This document shows, one piece after another, positions 1-7,652 of a stretch of DNA of 64,000 nucleotides. Origin of the DNA: Alcanivorax sp. (GTDB taxonomy: Bacteria > Pseudomonadota > Gammaproteobacteria > Pseudomonadales > Alcanivoracaceae); the NCBI GenBank assembly GCA_022565695.1, contig JAIUME010000001.1, positions 682,001 to 746,000 on the forward strand. The letters run 5' to 3'. Positions within the stretch are counted from its first letter, which is position 1; the number at the start of each line of letters is the position of its first letter. Both the position numbers and the translations under genes were made by a program. Under the pieces are notes generated by a model. It had not been told where the DNA came from. It worked only from the letters and a program-made list of their open reading frames with translations, and made no database searches.

Positions 1-1410
1 TGGGTGATTGATGCCCGTGTCAGCTATCGCGCCAGCGGCAATACGCCGGTGAAGGTGCAGTTGTTCGTGCCGCCGCCGAGTGAGCGATTCCTGGTGCTCA
101 ACGAAAGCTTCATCTCCCAGAATTACGGTTTCAATGTTAGCCGTGCCGGCACTAACCGGCAGGTGGTCTGGTCTTCCCGGCGCGCACAGGGTGAGCAGAC
201 TCTGTATTACCGCAAGACGCTGTCCCAGCGGTTTGCTGAAAAAGCCGTTGCTGAATCCGGGCCGCAGTTCCGCCCGCGTCCGCCACTGGAAGAGCCTGAG
301 CGCATCGCGGCGGAGTCGCTGCTGGCGCCGATCCGCCAGCACTCCGCTGACGTGGAGACCTTCATCAGTGAGGCGGTGCGCCGCGTCAACAATCTCAGTG
401 ATGACAATGTGCGCCTGCTGCTGGCGGGGAACGAGTCCGTCAGCAACCGCACCCGGGTGGTAGAGATGCTGCTCTCGGTGGCGCACATACCGGCGGAGCA
501 GGTGCAGACCATTCGTCTGTTGCCGAGCCAGAATCAGAGCCCGGAAGTCTGGCTGCGCACCTACAATGGTGAGCGCTGGATTTACTTCAACCCGGTCACT
601 GGAGAACGTGGGCTGCCTGATGATCGCGTGGTCTGGTGGTCCGGCGTTTCGCCAGTCGTTGAGGTGGAAGGCGGGCAGAATGCCCGGGTCACCTTCAGTG
701 TGACCAGCACGGAGGTCAGCGCCATTCAGCTGGCCCAGACCTCCGAGCCGGTGCGCCGCAGTACGCTGCTCAACTTTTCGCTTTATGACCTGCCGGTGGC
801 CACGCAGGAAGTGTATCGCACCATGATCATGATCCCGATCGGTGTGCTGCTGATCCTGATGCTGCGTAACCTGGTGGGCATGCACACCCTGGGCACCTTT
901 ACCCCTGTGCTGGTGGCGCTGGCCTTCCGTGAAACGGAAGTGATCTGGGGCATCATCATGTTCACGGTGATTACGGCGATCGGTCTGTCGCTGCGCTCCT
1001 ACCTTGAGCATCTGCGATTGCAGTTGTTGTCGCGATTGTCGGTGGTGCTGACGTTTGTGGTCATCCTGATGGCGGTGATCAGTCTGCTGGGCCACAAGCT
1101 GGGCATTGAGCGCGGCCTGGCGGTGGCACTGTTCCCCATGGTGATTCTGACCATGGTGATCGAGCGGTTGTCGATCATGTGGGAAGAGCGCGGTGCCTCG
1201 GATGCGCTCAAGGCGGCAGTGGGCACCCTGGTGGCTGCGACGCTGGGTCACTTGCTGATGACGCAGCCGCATCTCGCCTATCTGTGCTTCACCTTCCCGG
1301 GCATCCTGCTGGTGTTTGTGGGCATCATGTTGATGATGGGCCACTATCGCGGCTATCGCCTCACTGAGCTGGTGCGCTTCCGCGCGCTGGCGAAAAAGCA
1401 GGAGCGCTGA
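1..1410 (+). CDS. UUP1-type 7TM membrane protein with inactive transglutaminase-like domain (5' partial)
   Basis: The reading frame is open from base 1, so the N-terminus lies outside the window; the GTG at 4 is probably internal. The visible 469 residues show a soluble part (to about residue 265) followed by a hydrophobic part with about seven membrane helices. The soluble part holds a transglutaminase-like fold: a segment around residues 143-157 (SVSNRTRVVEML) and one around 181-196 (VWLRTYNGERWIYFNP) sit where active transglutaminases carry Cys, His and Asp. There is no Cys before the last membrane helices, the His position is not His, and Asp is Asn, so the domain looks catalytically dead. 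Known family: inactive transglutaminase fused to 7TM, normally beside an ATP-grasp ligase, as here (2 bp gap to the next gene). Inferred role: periplasmic or membrane partner of a peptide/amino-acid ligation system. Confidence 0.8.
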   Translation, partial: WVIDARVSYRASGNTPVKVQLFVPPPSERFLVLNESFISQNYGFNVSRAGTNRQVVWSSRRAQGEQTLYYRKTLSQRFAEKAVAESGPQFRPRPPLEEPERIAAESLLAPIRQHSADVETFISEAVRRVNNLSDDNVRLLLAGNESVSNRTRVVEMLLSVAHIPAEQVQTIRLLPSQNQSPEVWLRTYNGERWIYFNPVTGERGLPDDRVVWWSGVSPVVEVEGGQNARVTFSVTSTEVSAIQLAQTSEPVRRSTLLNFSLYDLPVATQEVYRTMIMIPIGVLLILMLRNLVGMHTLGTFTPVLVALAFRETEVIWGIIMFTVITAIGLSLRSYLEHLRLQLLSRLSVVLTFVVILMAVISLLGHKLGIERGLAVALFPMVILTMVIERLSIMWEERGASDALKAAVGTLVAATLGHLLMTQPHLAYLCFTFPGILLVFVGIMLMMGHYRGYRLTELVRFRALAKKQER

Positions 1411-1412
1411 TC

Positions 1413-2393
1413 ATGCTGGGTCGCTGGCTGGCGTTGCGTCGACGGGGGGTGATGGGCATCAATGAGCGCAATGGCGATTATGTGTTGCGCTATAACCGCC
1501 GCCATCTGTACCCGTTGGTGGATGACAAGCTGCTGACCAAAGAGCGCGCCATTCGCGCCGGTATCCAGGTGCCTGATCTGTATGCCTCGGTGGAGAGCGA
1601 GCACGGTATCAATGCCTTCATGCGCTCGCTGGATCAGTACCATGACTTTGTCATCAAGCCATCCCAGGGGGCCGGCGGTGATGGCATTCTGGTGGTCACT
1701 GACCGTTTCGATAATTTTTACCGCACCGCAGGTGGCCGCCTGCTGACGGAAGATGATATCCAGCACCATCTTTCCAATACGCTCTCGGGCATGTATTCCC
1801 TGGGCGGGCACCGTGATCGTGCGATGGTGGAATACCGGGTCACGCCTGATGCCGTGTTCGGTGCCATCAGTTACGAAGGGGTGCCGGACATTCGCATCAT
1901 CGTGCTGTGCGGCTACCCGGTAATGGCCATGCTGCGCTTGCCCACGCGCCAGTCCCAGGGCAAGGCCAATCTGCATCAGGGCGCCATCGGTGTGGGCGTG
2001 GACCTTGCCACCGGGATAACACTGGAGGGCACCTGGCACAATCAGGTGATCCAGCGTCATCCGGATACGGCGAATCGGGTTGCCGGGGTGCAGCTGCCGG
2101 ACTGGAACGGTTTCATGGAGATTGCCGCCGGGTGTTACGAGCTCACCGGGCTGGGCTATCTCGGTGTGGATCTGGTGCTCGACAAGGACAAGGGGCCGCT
2201 GATGCTTGAGCTGAACGCGCGCCCCGGATTGAACATCCAGATTGCCAATGACGCTGGCCTGGGAAGCCGCTGCGCGGTGGTTGAGCGCCATATGAAAGCG
2301 CTGGAGGCCGCGGGCGAAACCGAGACGCCGAGCAAGCGCATCAGCTACTGCCAGCAGCACTTTGCCTCGGATGTGGTGCCGGTCTCAGCCTGA
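1413..2393 (+). CDS. Alpha-L-glutamate ligase-like ATP-grasp protein
   Basis: A 326-residue ATP-grasp enzyme. The nucleotide-binding region is visible as FVIKPSQGAGGDGILVV around residues 77-95, a second ATP-grasp strand with MVEYRV near 138-145, and the Mg-binding end LMLELNARPGLNIQ near 264-278. It belongs to the RimK-related group annotated as alpha-L-glutamate ligase-like; such enzymes form amide bonds through an acyl-phosphate. The true substrate is unknown. It starts 2 bp after the 7TM/transglutaminase-like gene, so the two are almost surely co-transcribed. In related genomes a retropepsin-like protease gene often sits in the same cluster; it would lie left of this window. Family is clear, substrate is not. 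Confidence 0.85.
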   Translation: MLGRWLALRRRGVMGINERNGDYVLRYNRRHLYPLVDDKLLTKERAIRAGIQVPDLYASVESEHGINAFMRSLDQYHDFVIKPSQGAGGDGILVVTDRFDNFYRTAGGRLLTEDDIQHHLSNTLSGMYSLGGHRDRAMVEYRVTPDAVFGAISYEGVPDIRIIVLCGYPVMAMLRLPTRQSQGKANLHQGAIGVGVDLATGITLEGTWHNQVIQRHPDTANRVAGVQLPDWNGFMEIAAGCYELTGLGYLGVDLVLDKDKGPLMLELNARPGLNIQIANDAGLGSRCAVVERHMKALEAAGETETPSKRISYCQQHFASDVVPVSA

Positions 2394-2478
2394 GGACAGG
2401 CCCCGGGCGGATTTTTCTGCTATCCTTCTTCACCTATTTTTCACCTGATACAGCTCTGGCGGCGCGTTCGTCAGGGCT

Positions 2479-2503
2479 TTTTCGTTATGTCCTTTTCGTT
2501 ATG
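2479..2503. repeat. Short tandem duplication at a gene start (11-mer, period 14)
   Basis: TTTTCGTTATG occurs at 2479-2489 and again at 2493-2503. The second copy supplies the ATG (2501) of the PP-loop gene; the ATG of the first copy (2487) is in another frame. No clear Shine-Dalgarno sequence precedes either. Confidence 0.7.
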
Positions 2504-3634
2504 ACACAGACAAGCCCGGACCAGCAGCAGGATTCTGCCCCTCGACAGGAAGCGGCCCCCGCCCGCCCGCGCCGTGCACTGGCACTGATTTCCGGTGGCC
2601 TGGATTCCATGCTCGCGGTGAAGGTCATCCAGGCGCAGGGCATTGAGGTAGAGGGGGTCAACTTCTTTACCGGCTTCTGCGTCGAAGGCCATACCCATGC
2701 GATCCGCGACCGGAAAAAGCCCAAGCGCAACAATGCGTTGTGGGTGGCTGAGCAGCTGGGCATTCGCCTGCACATCGTTGATATCTCGGAAGAGTATAAA
2801 GATGTGGTGCTCAAACCCCGCTATGGGTACGGGGCCCACATGAACCCCTGCCTCGACTGCAAGATCTTCATGGTCAGCCAGGCCAGCCTGATGCTGGACA
2901 AGGCGCGCAGCCTGGCCAATGACCGGGCGGGCGAGGGGCAGGGCTTCGATTTCATCATTACCGGGGAGGTCGTGGGGCAGCGGCCCAAGTCCCAGCGCAA
3001 ATGGACCATGCCGGTGATTGCCCGGGAGTCCGGCGCGGACGACCGCCTGTTGCGGCCGTTATCGGCCCGGAATCTTGATGAGACCCTGCCCGAGCGGGAG
3101 GGCTGGGTGGATCGCAGCAAGCTCTATGGCTTCAGTGGGCGCAACCGCAAGCCGCAGATTGCCCTGGCCCAGGCGTTCGGGCTGGAGGAATTCGCCCAGC
3201 CAGCCGGGGGCTGCTGTTTTCTTACGGATGAGGCCTATTCGAGAAAGCTGGGAGATCTCTGGCAGGCGCGGGGCCGGCGGGACTATGAGCTGGATGACAT
3301 CATGCTATTAAAGGTAGGGCGGCATCTGCGCCCGCGCCCTCATCTGAAGCTGATCATCAGCCGCGAGGAGGGGGAGGGGCAGTTCCTGCAGGGTTACCGT
3401 TACCAGTTCGCCAGCCTGGAGACCGTGAGCCACGGCGGGCCGCTGACGCTGGTGGATGGTGAGTTGGCGGATCAGGCGGAAGCCGAGTTCGCGGCGGCCA
3501 TCGTGGCGCGCTTTTCCCAGGGGCGGGATGCTGAGCAGGTGACAGTGGTCTGGCGGCAGCCGGACGGCGTGGCGCGGGAGCTGCGGGTCAAGCCCTGCAC
3601 GCCCGAGCAGGTGCCTGAGGACTGGTATCTGTAG
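2501..3634 (+). CDS. MnmA-like PP-loop ATPase, putative thiolation enzyme
   Basis: A 377-residue protein with an N-terminal adenylating PP-loop, SGGLDS at residues 31-36, as in tRNA thiolation and related sulfur-insertion enzymes. Cysteines that could carry sulfur are C60 (FFTGFC), C117 and C120 (CLDC) and C238/C239 (PAGGCC). The C-terminal half does not show the standard MnmA layout, so I would not name it mnmA. The next gene, 46 bp downstream, encodes a TusA-family sulfur carrier, which supports a thiolation role with TusA as donor. Members of this family are often labelled tRNA (5-methylaminomethyl-2-thiouridylate)-methyltransferase by similarity only. Substrate (tRNA or small molecule) is unknown. 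The start is the ATG at 2501; the first 25 residues are low-complexity and could be shorter in reality. Confidence 0.75.
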   Translation: MTQTSPDQQQDSAPRQEAAPARPRRALALISGGLDSMLAVKVIQAQGIEVEGVNFFTGFCVEGHTHAIRDRKKPKRNNALWVAEQLGIRLHIVDISEEYKDVVLKPRYGYGAHMNPCLDCKIFMVSQASLMLDKARSLANDRAGEGQGFDFIITGEVVGQRPKSQRKWTMPVIARESGADDRLLRPLSARNLDETLPEREGWVDRSKLYGFSGRNRKPQIALAQAFGLEEFAQPAGGCCFLTDEAYSRKLGDLWQARGRRDYELDDIMLLKVGRHLRPRPHLKLIISREEGEGQFLQGYRYQFASLETVSHGGPLTLVDGELADQAEAEFAAAIVARFSQGRDAEQVTVVWRQPDGVARELRVKPCTPEQVPEDWYL

Positions 3635-3644
3635 CACTGGTATC
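3621..3644. repeat. Short tandem duplication at gene end (9-mer, period 15)
   Basis: ACTGGTATC occurs at 3621-3629, in the last codons of the PP-loop gene, and again at 3636-3644 just past its stop. One of several such small duplications in the gaps of this window. Confidence 0.6.
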
Positions 3645-3680
3645 CAGTAGTATCGGTAATGTGTCGGGAGACCTCGCACC

Positions 3681-3917
3681 ATGGCAATGGAGTATCAACT
3701 GGACGCCCGGCGGCTGCTTTGTCCGCTGCCGGTGATCCGCACCCAGAACCGGGTTCGTGAGCTGGATGACGGCGATTTGCTGGAAGTGCTTGCCACCGAT
3801 CCCGGAGTGCTCAATGATGTGCCTGCCTGGTGCCGGATCAACGGACATAACGTCCTCGAAACCGGCACGCGGGAAGGCATCATCTTCGTGCGGTTACAAA
3901 TCGTGCGAGATCGCTAG
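3681..3917 (+). CDS. TusA/SirA-family sulfur carrier protein
   Basis: A 78-residue TusA-like protein. The family's active Cys is C14 in LLCPLPVIRT (the CPxP motif), which carries a persulfide in TusA-type proteins. Size and fold pattern match the family. It directly follows the PP-loop gene and probably works with it as sulfur donor; this pairing is inferred from adjacency. Its stop codon (TAG, 3915-3917) overlaps the first NtrC site of the glnA control region. It may be a TusA paralogue rather than the housekeeping TusA of mnm5s2U34 synthesis, so no symbol is given. Confidence 0.85.
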   Translation: MAMEYQLDARRLLCPLPVIRTQNRVRELDDGDLLEVLATDPGVLNDVPAWCRINGHNVLETGTREGIIFVRLQIVRDR

Positions 3918-3932
3918 CACCACAATAGTGCA
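3916..3932 (+). promoter_or_regulatory. NtrC binding site 1 upstream of glnA
   Basis: AGCACCACAATAGTGCA is a near-palindrome (GCACCA-N3-TAGTGC) close to the NtrC consensus TGCACCA-N3-TGGTGCA. Its centre, 3924, is about 139 bp upstream of the predicted sigma-54 start, close to the far enhancer site of E. coli glnA (-140). Confidence 0.8.
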
Positions 3933-3945
3933 GTCCGGCAGATAG

Positions 3946-3962
3946 TGCACCAAACTGGTGCC
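3946..3962 (+). promoter_or_regulatory. NtrC binding site 2 upstream of glnA
   Basis: TGCACCAAACTGGTGCC matches the NtrC consensus at all but the last base. The centre, 3954, is 30 bp (three helical turns) from site 1 and about 109 bp upstream of the predicted start, as in the E. coli glnAp2 enhancer (-108). Confidence 0.88.
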
Positions 3963-4036
3963 TCAAAGGTGCTGGATGATGTCGGTCGCCATACTCAAAG
4001 CCAGCTATCTCACTGATCTTTCAGGTTGGCCGAACG

Positions 4037-4052
4037 TGGCACGTATTTTGCT
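4037..4052 (+). promoter_or_regulatory. Sigma-54 promoter of glnA
   Basis: TGGCACGTATTTTGCT fits the -24/-12 consensus TGGCAC-N5-TTGCW exactly, with GG at 4038-4039 and GC at 4050-4051. Transcription should start near 4063, leaving a leader of about 73 nt before glnA at 4136. Confidence 0.92.
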
Positions 4053-4135
4053 CTATTAGCGGGCAAGACCCGGTCCGATGCACAGTCAACGGGCCGACTA
4101 CCATATTAAATGCTGCTCCAGGAGGACGCTTCAAC

Positions 4136-5542
4136 ATGTCTGCAAAGACTCTCAAACTGATTAAAGAGAACGACGTCAAGTGGGTGGATATGCGCTTTAC
4201 CGACAGCCGCGGTAAAGAACAGCACGTGTCCATTCCGGCCAGCGAGATCAACGATGATTTCTTCGCTGAAGGCAAGATGTTTGATGGCTCCTCCATTGCT
4301 GGCTGGAAAGGCATCAACGAATCCGACATGATTCTGCTGCCTGACGACGAGACAGCGGTGATCGACCCGTTTACCGATGTGTCCACGCTGAACCTGCGTT
4401 GCACCATCGTTGAGCCGACCACCATGCAGGGCTACGAGCGCGACCCGCGTTCCATCGCCATGCGCGCCGAGGAATACCTGAAGTCCACCGGCATTGCGGA
4501 TTCCGCACTGTTCGGCCCGGAGCCGGAATTCTTCGTATTTGATTCCGTGAAGTGGAAGTCCGACATGCAGGGCGCCATGTACGAAATCTACTCCGAAGAA
4601 GCGGCGTGGGTCTCTGCTGACGACTTCGAGCGCAACAACATCGGTCACCGTCCGGGCGTCAAGGGCGGCTACTTCCCGGTACCGCCGGTGGACAGCCTGC
4701 ACGACCTGCGTGCTGCCATGTGTGCTGCCATGGAACAGATGGGTCTGGTCATCGAAGTGCATCACCACGAAGTGGGTACTGCGGGCCAGTGCGAAATCGG
4801 CGTGGGTGCCAACACCCTGACCAAGAAAGCCGACGAAGTGCAGATCCTCAAGTACTGCGTACACAACGTGGCCCATGCCTATGGCAAGACCGCTACCTTC
4901 ATGCCCAAGCCGCTGATCGGTGATAACGGCTCCGGTATGCACGTGCACCAGTCCCTGAGCAAAGACGGCAAGAACCTGTTTGCTGGCGACCTCTACGGTG
5001 GCCTGTCTGAAATGGCGCTGTTCTACATCGGCGGCATCATCAAGCATGCGCGTGCTATCAATGCGCTGACCAACGGTTCTACCAACTCCTACAAGCGCCT
5101 GGTCCCTGGCTTCGAAGCACCGGTAATGCTGGCGTACTCTGCCCGTAACCGTTCAGCGTCTATCCGGATTCCATGGGTCAGCAGCCCGAAAGCGCGTCGT
5201 ATCGAGACTCGCTTCCCTGATCCGTCAGCGAACCCGTACCTGTGCTTCGCCACGCTGCTGATGGCTGGCCTGGACGGCATCAAGAACAAGATCCACCCTG
5301 GCGATGCCATGGACAAGGATCTTTACGACCTGCCGCCGGAAGAGGCCAAGGGCGTTCCCACTGTGGCGCATACACTGACCATGGCACTGGACGCACTGGA
5401 AGCCGATCACGACTTCCTGCTGGAAGGTGGTGTCTTCACCAAGGACGCACTGGATGGCTACATCCAGCTCAAGCGTGATGAAGTCGAGCGTCTGAACATG
5501 ACGCCGCACCCGGTCGAGTTCGACATGTACTACTCTTGCTAA
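4136..5542 (+). CDS. glnA: Glutamine synthetase type I
   Basis: A 468-residue type I (GSI-beta) glutamine synthetase, making glutamine from glutamate, ammonia and ATP in the cytoplasm as a dodecamer. Visible signatures: FDGSSIAGW near residues 49-57, the metal/substrate motif FGPEPEFF near 126-133, the ATP region with the [12 protein letters not shown] stretch at 209-220, [10 protein letters not shown] near 264-273, and Tyr397 in DLYDLPPEE, the adenylylation site of the regulated enzymes. Length is typical of the family. A strong ribosome site (AGGAGG) precedes the ATG. Expression is expected to be NtrC/sigma-54 dependent given the two upstream NtrC sites and the -24/-12 promoter. It pairs with GltBD at 40791-46722 to complete the GS-GOGAT cycle. 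Confidence 0.98.
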   Translation: MSAKTLKLIKENDVKWVDMRFTDSRGKEQHVSIPASEINDDFFAEGKMFDGSSIAGWKGINESDMILLPDDETAVIDPFTDVSTLNLRCTIVEPTTMQGYERDPRSIAMRAEEYLKSTGIADSALFGPEPEFFVFDSVKWKSDMQGAMYEIYSEEAAWVSADDFERNNIGHRPGVKGGYFPVPPVDSLHDLRAAMCAAMEQMGLVIEVHHHEVGTAGQCEIGVGANTLTKKADEVQILKYCVHNVAHAYGKTATFMPKPLIGDNGSGMHVHQSLSKDGKNLFAGDLYGGLSEMALFYIGGIIKHARAINALTNGSTNSYKRLVPGFEAPVMLAYSARNRSASIRIPWVSSPKARRIETRFPDPSANPYLCFATLLMAGLDGIKNKIHPGDAMDKDLYDLPPEEAKGVPTVAHTLTMALDALEADHDFLLEGGVFTKDALDGYIQLKRDEVERLNMTPHPVEFDMYYSC

Positions 5543-5573
5543 GTGCTCGGTTTATCTGAGCGGTAGCTGGACG

Positions 5574-5601
5574 AAAAGCCCCCTCTCGAGGGGGCTTTTT
5601 T
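5574..5601 (+). terminator. Rho-independent terminator after glnA
   Basis: A perfect stem, AGCCCCCTC / GAGGGGGCT, with a very short loop, followed by a T run. It lies about 32 bp after the glnA stop and ends most glnA transcripts before the DUF4124 gene. Confidence 0.93.
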
Positions 5602-5670
5602 GTTGCTGCGGTTTGGTCTGGTAAATCTGCCACAATGACCGGGAGCTTTATTCCGGCAAGGGAGTTGGAC

Positions 5671-6300
5671 ATGGGTGTCAGGCAGGCAACAGCAGATCGT
5701 CGCTCGGTGGTGGCGATATTTCGGACGGTCGCCTTGAGCGCGATATTGGGCATGGTGTGGAACGCGCCAGCATGGGCAGATGACGAGGATGCATCGGAGC
5801 GCTCGCTGTACCGCAGTCAGGGCGCAGATGGCGCGCCGGTCTTCAGTGACAGGCCGCCTGCAGACGGTAGTGAGGTGCTGGAGCGTCGGGCGCCGCCGCA
5901 GCCGGTGAATGTGATGCCGACCCGGCCCCGGGCAGAATCGGCCCCGAGCCGGCCAGCCGCTGGTGAGGATAAACCGGCCGTAGAGGGCTACACCTTGCTC
6001 GAGATCAGTTCTCCCGAGCATGAGGCGACTATACGCCACCCGGTGGAGCCGGTGCCGGTGTCATACCACATTGAACCGGCGTTGCAGCCAGGCCATCGGG
6101 TGTTGCTGCTGGTCAACGGCGTGCCGCAGGAAGCGATGGCGTTGGACTGGCCCGATCGCGGTCAGTACGTGTTGGCGGTGAAAGTGGTCGGCCCCGAGGG
6201 GCAGGAGCTGAAACGCTCGGCGTCAGTGACTGTTTTTGTGCACCGTCCCAGTGTGTTGCTGCGTCCGGGGGCGGACGCAGGGAAGAGTGGTAAGGATTGA
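5671..6300 (+). CDS. DUF4124-family exported protein
   Basis: About 209 residues. I chose the ATG at 5671 rather than 5635 because AAGGGAG sits just upstream and because it gives a clean signal peptide ending at AWA (roughly residue 35). The mature N-terminus has the DUF4124 pattern LYRSQGADGAPVFSDRPP, followed by a proline/arginine-rich linker and a C-terminal beta-rich domain (LLEISSPEHEATIRHPVEPV onwards) resembling an Ig-like fold. Periplasmic or envelope location; function unknown. Proteins of this kind sit between glnA and ntrB in several gammaproteobacteria, but no nitrogen role has been shown that I know of. Confidence 0.75.
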   Translation: MGVRQATADRRSVVAIFRTVALSAILGMVWNAPAWADDEDASERSLYRSQGADGAPVFSDRPPADGSEVLERRAPPQPVNVMPTRPRAESAPSRPAAGEDKPAVEGYTLLEISSPEHEATIRHPVEPVPVSYHIEPALQPGHRVLLLVNGVPQEAMALDWPDRGQYVLAVKVVGPEGQELKRSASVTVFVHRPSVLLRPGADAGKSGKD

Positions 6301-6311
6301 TGCATTGATGC
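6296..6311. repeat. 8-bp tandem duplication overlapping a stop codon
   Basis: ATTGATGC is repeated directly at 6296-6303 and 6304-6311. The first copy contains the TGA stop (6298-6300) of the DUF4124 gene; the second runs into the NtrC site at 6309. Confidence 0.7.
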
Positions 6312-6325
6312 ACCATAATGGTGCG
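6309..6325 (+). promoter_or_regulatory. NtrC binding site upstream of ntrB
   Basis: TGCACCATAATGGTGCG matches TGCACCA-N3-TGGTGCA at all but the last base. It lies 130 bp before the likely ntrB start and inside the upstream extension of that reading frame. In enteric bacteria an NtrC site at the glnL (ntrB) promoter mediates repression; an equivalent role is inferred here. I found no -24/-12 element with correct spacing after it. Confidence 0.85.
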
Positions 6326-6455
6326 TCATCCATGCTCACCAGACGGCACCGCCTGGCTCAATATGCGATCTGGGCGGGAGAGCGCCCGGAGAGCGCCGTT
6401 CTACAGGGTCATCGCCAGTCTGCTGCGGTGGCCTGAAACTTGCTTTGGCCCTGCT

Positions 6456-7598
6456 ATGGCGAAAACCAGATATCCCGAGAGCTCTGTGCACAAGCGGCTG
6501 CTGGATCATCTGACCACAGCGGTGATGATGGTGGATGCGGATTTACGTATTCGTTATCTCAACCCTGCGGCAGAGATCTTGCTCTTTGCCAGTGCGCAAC
6601 GGTCGGTGGGTCAGCGCCTGCCAGAGTGCTTTTTCGATGATGAGGACTCCAGCGCCGCACTGTACCGGTGCATTGAAGAGGGGCATCCCTTCACCCGGCG
6701 TGAAGCAAAGCTGGCGATTGCGCCGGGGCAGGAGATCGTTGCGGACTATTCTGTGGTCCAGCTCAGCGACCCGGGCCAGCCCACCAGTCTGCTGGTGGAG
6801 CTGCAGCCGCTGGACAGGATGCTGCGCATCGGACGGGAAGAGGCACTGGTGCATGCCCACCAGGCAACGCGCGCGCTGGTGCGCGGGGTAGCCCATGAGT
6901 TGAAAAATCCGCTGGGGGGGATTCGCGGTGCCGCGCAGCTGCTGGAGCGCGCGCTGCCTGATGCCGATCTGGCCGAGTATACCCGCGTCATTATTGATGA
7001 GGCGGATCGGCTGCGTTCGCTGGCAGATCGCATGCTGGGGCCGCGCCGGCTGCCGTATTTCCGGTCGCTGAACATCCATGAATGCCTGGAACATGTGCGG
7101 CAGCTGGTGCTCGCGGAGCACCCTGAGGGTGTCACGGTGCGGCGCGACTATGACACCAGCCTGCCGGAAATTCCGGCTGACCGGGACCAGATGGTCCAGG
7201 TGGTGCTGAATCTGGTGCGCAACGCTGTGCAGGCTCTGACGGAAGCACGCATTGAAGATGCCAGAGTGATCCTCAGGACACGTGTCTTGCGGCAATACAC
7301 CATCGGAACTGTGCGCCACCGCATGGTTCTGAAGGTCGACATCGAAGATAACGGCCCGGGTATTGCAGAGGAGTTAAGGGAAACACTGTTCTACCCGATG
7401 GTCAGCGGGCGGGCGAATGGTTCCGGGCTGGGGTTGTCGATTGCGCAATCGATCATCAACCAGCATAGCGGGCTGATCGAGTGTGAGAGTGTTGCCGGCA
7501 AGACGGTGTTCAGCCTGTTGTTGCCGATGGAGTCACAGGTGGAGATGGACGAGGCCGGCCCGCGCGTGCTCGCCAGCGGGCACAGGCCGGAACGTTAG
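6456..7598 (+). CDS. ntrB: Nitrogen regulation sensor histidine kinase NtrB
   Basis: About 380 residues from the ATG at 6456; the frame stays open back to 6318, but that extension covers the NtrC site and lacks family similarity. Domain order: PAS (about residues 15-115, with MMVDADLRIRYLNPAAE), dimerisation/phosphoacceptor helix with His147 in VAHELKNPLGG, then an HATPase_c domain with the N box (LNLVRNAVQAL), G1 (DIEDNGPGI) and GSGLGLSI. NtrB phosphorylates or dephosphorylates NtrC depending on PII and nitrogen status. Cytoplasmic, no membrane segment. It is followed by ntrC after 54 bp, so the two form an operon separate from glnA because of the terminator at 5574. Confidence 0.95.
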   Translation: MAKTRYPESSVHKRLLDHLTTAVMMVDADLRIRYLNPAAEILLFASAQRSVGQRLPECFFDDEDSSAALYRCIEEGHPFTRREAKLAIAPGQEIVADYSVVQLSDPGQPTSLLVELQPLDRMLRIGREEALVHAHQATRALVRGVAHELKNPLGGIRGAAQLLERALPDADLAEYTRVIIDEADRLRSLADRMLGPRRLPYFRSLNIHECLEHVRQLVLAEHPEGVTVRRDYDTSLPEIPADRDQMVQVVLNLVRNAVQALTEARIEDARVILRTRVLRQYTIGTVRHRMVLKVDIEDNGPGIAEELRETLFYPMVSGRANGSGLGLSIAQSIINQHSGLIECESVAGKTVFSLLLPMESQVEMDEAGPRVLASGHRPER

Positions 7599-7652
7599 AT
7601 AGGGAAAAAGAGCCGGAAACAAATAGCCGGGATGACATGAGAGTAATACACC

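Noticed and set aside
6354..6370. Possible sigma-54 promoter (TGGCTC...TGCGA) before ntrB
   Set aside because: GG and GC are 10 bp apart rather than the required 12, and the bases fit poorly.
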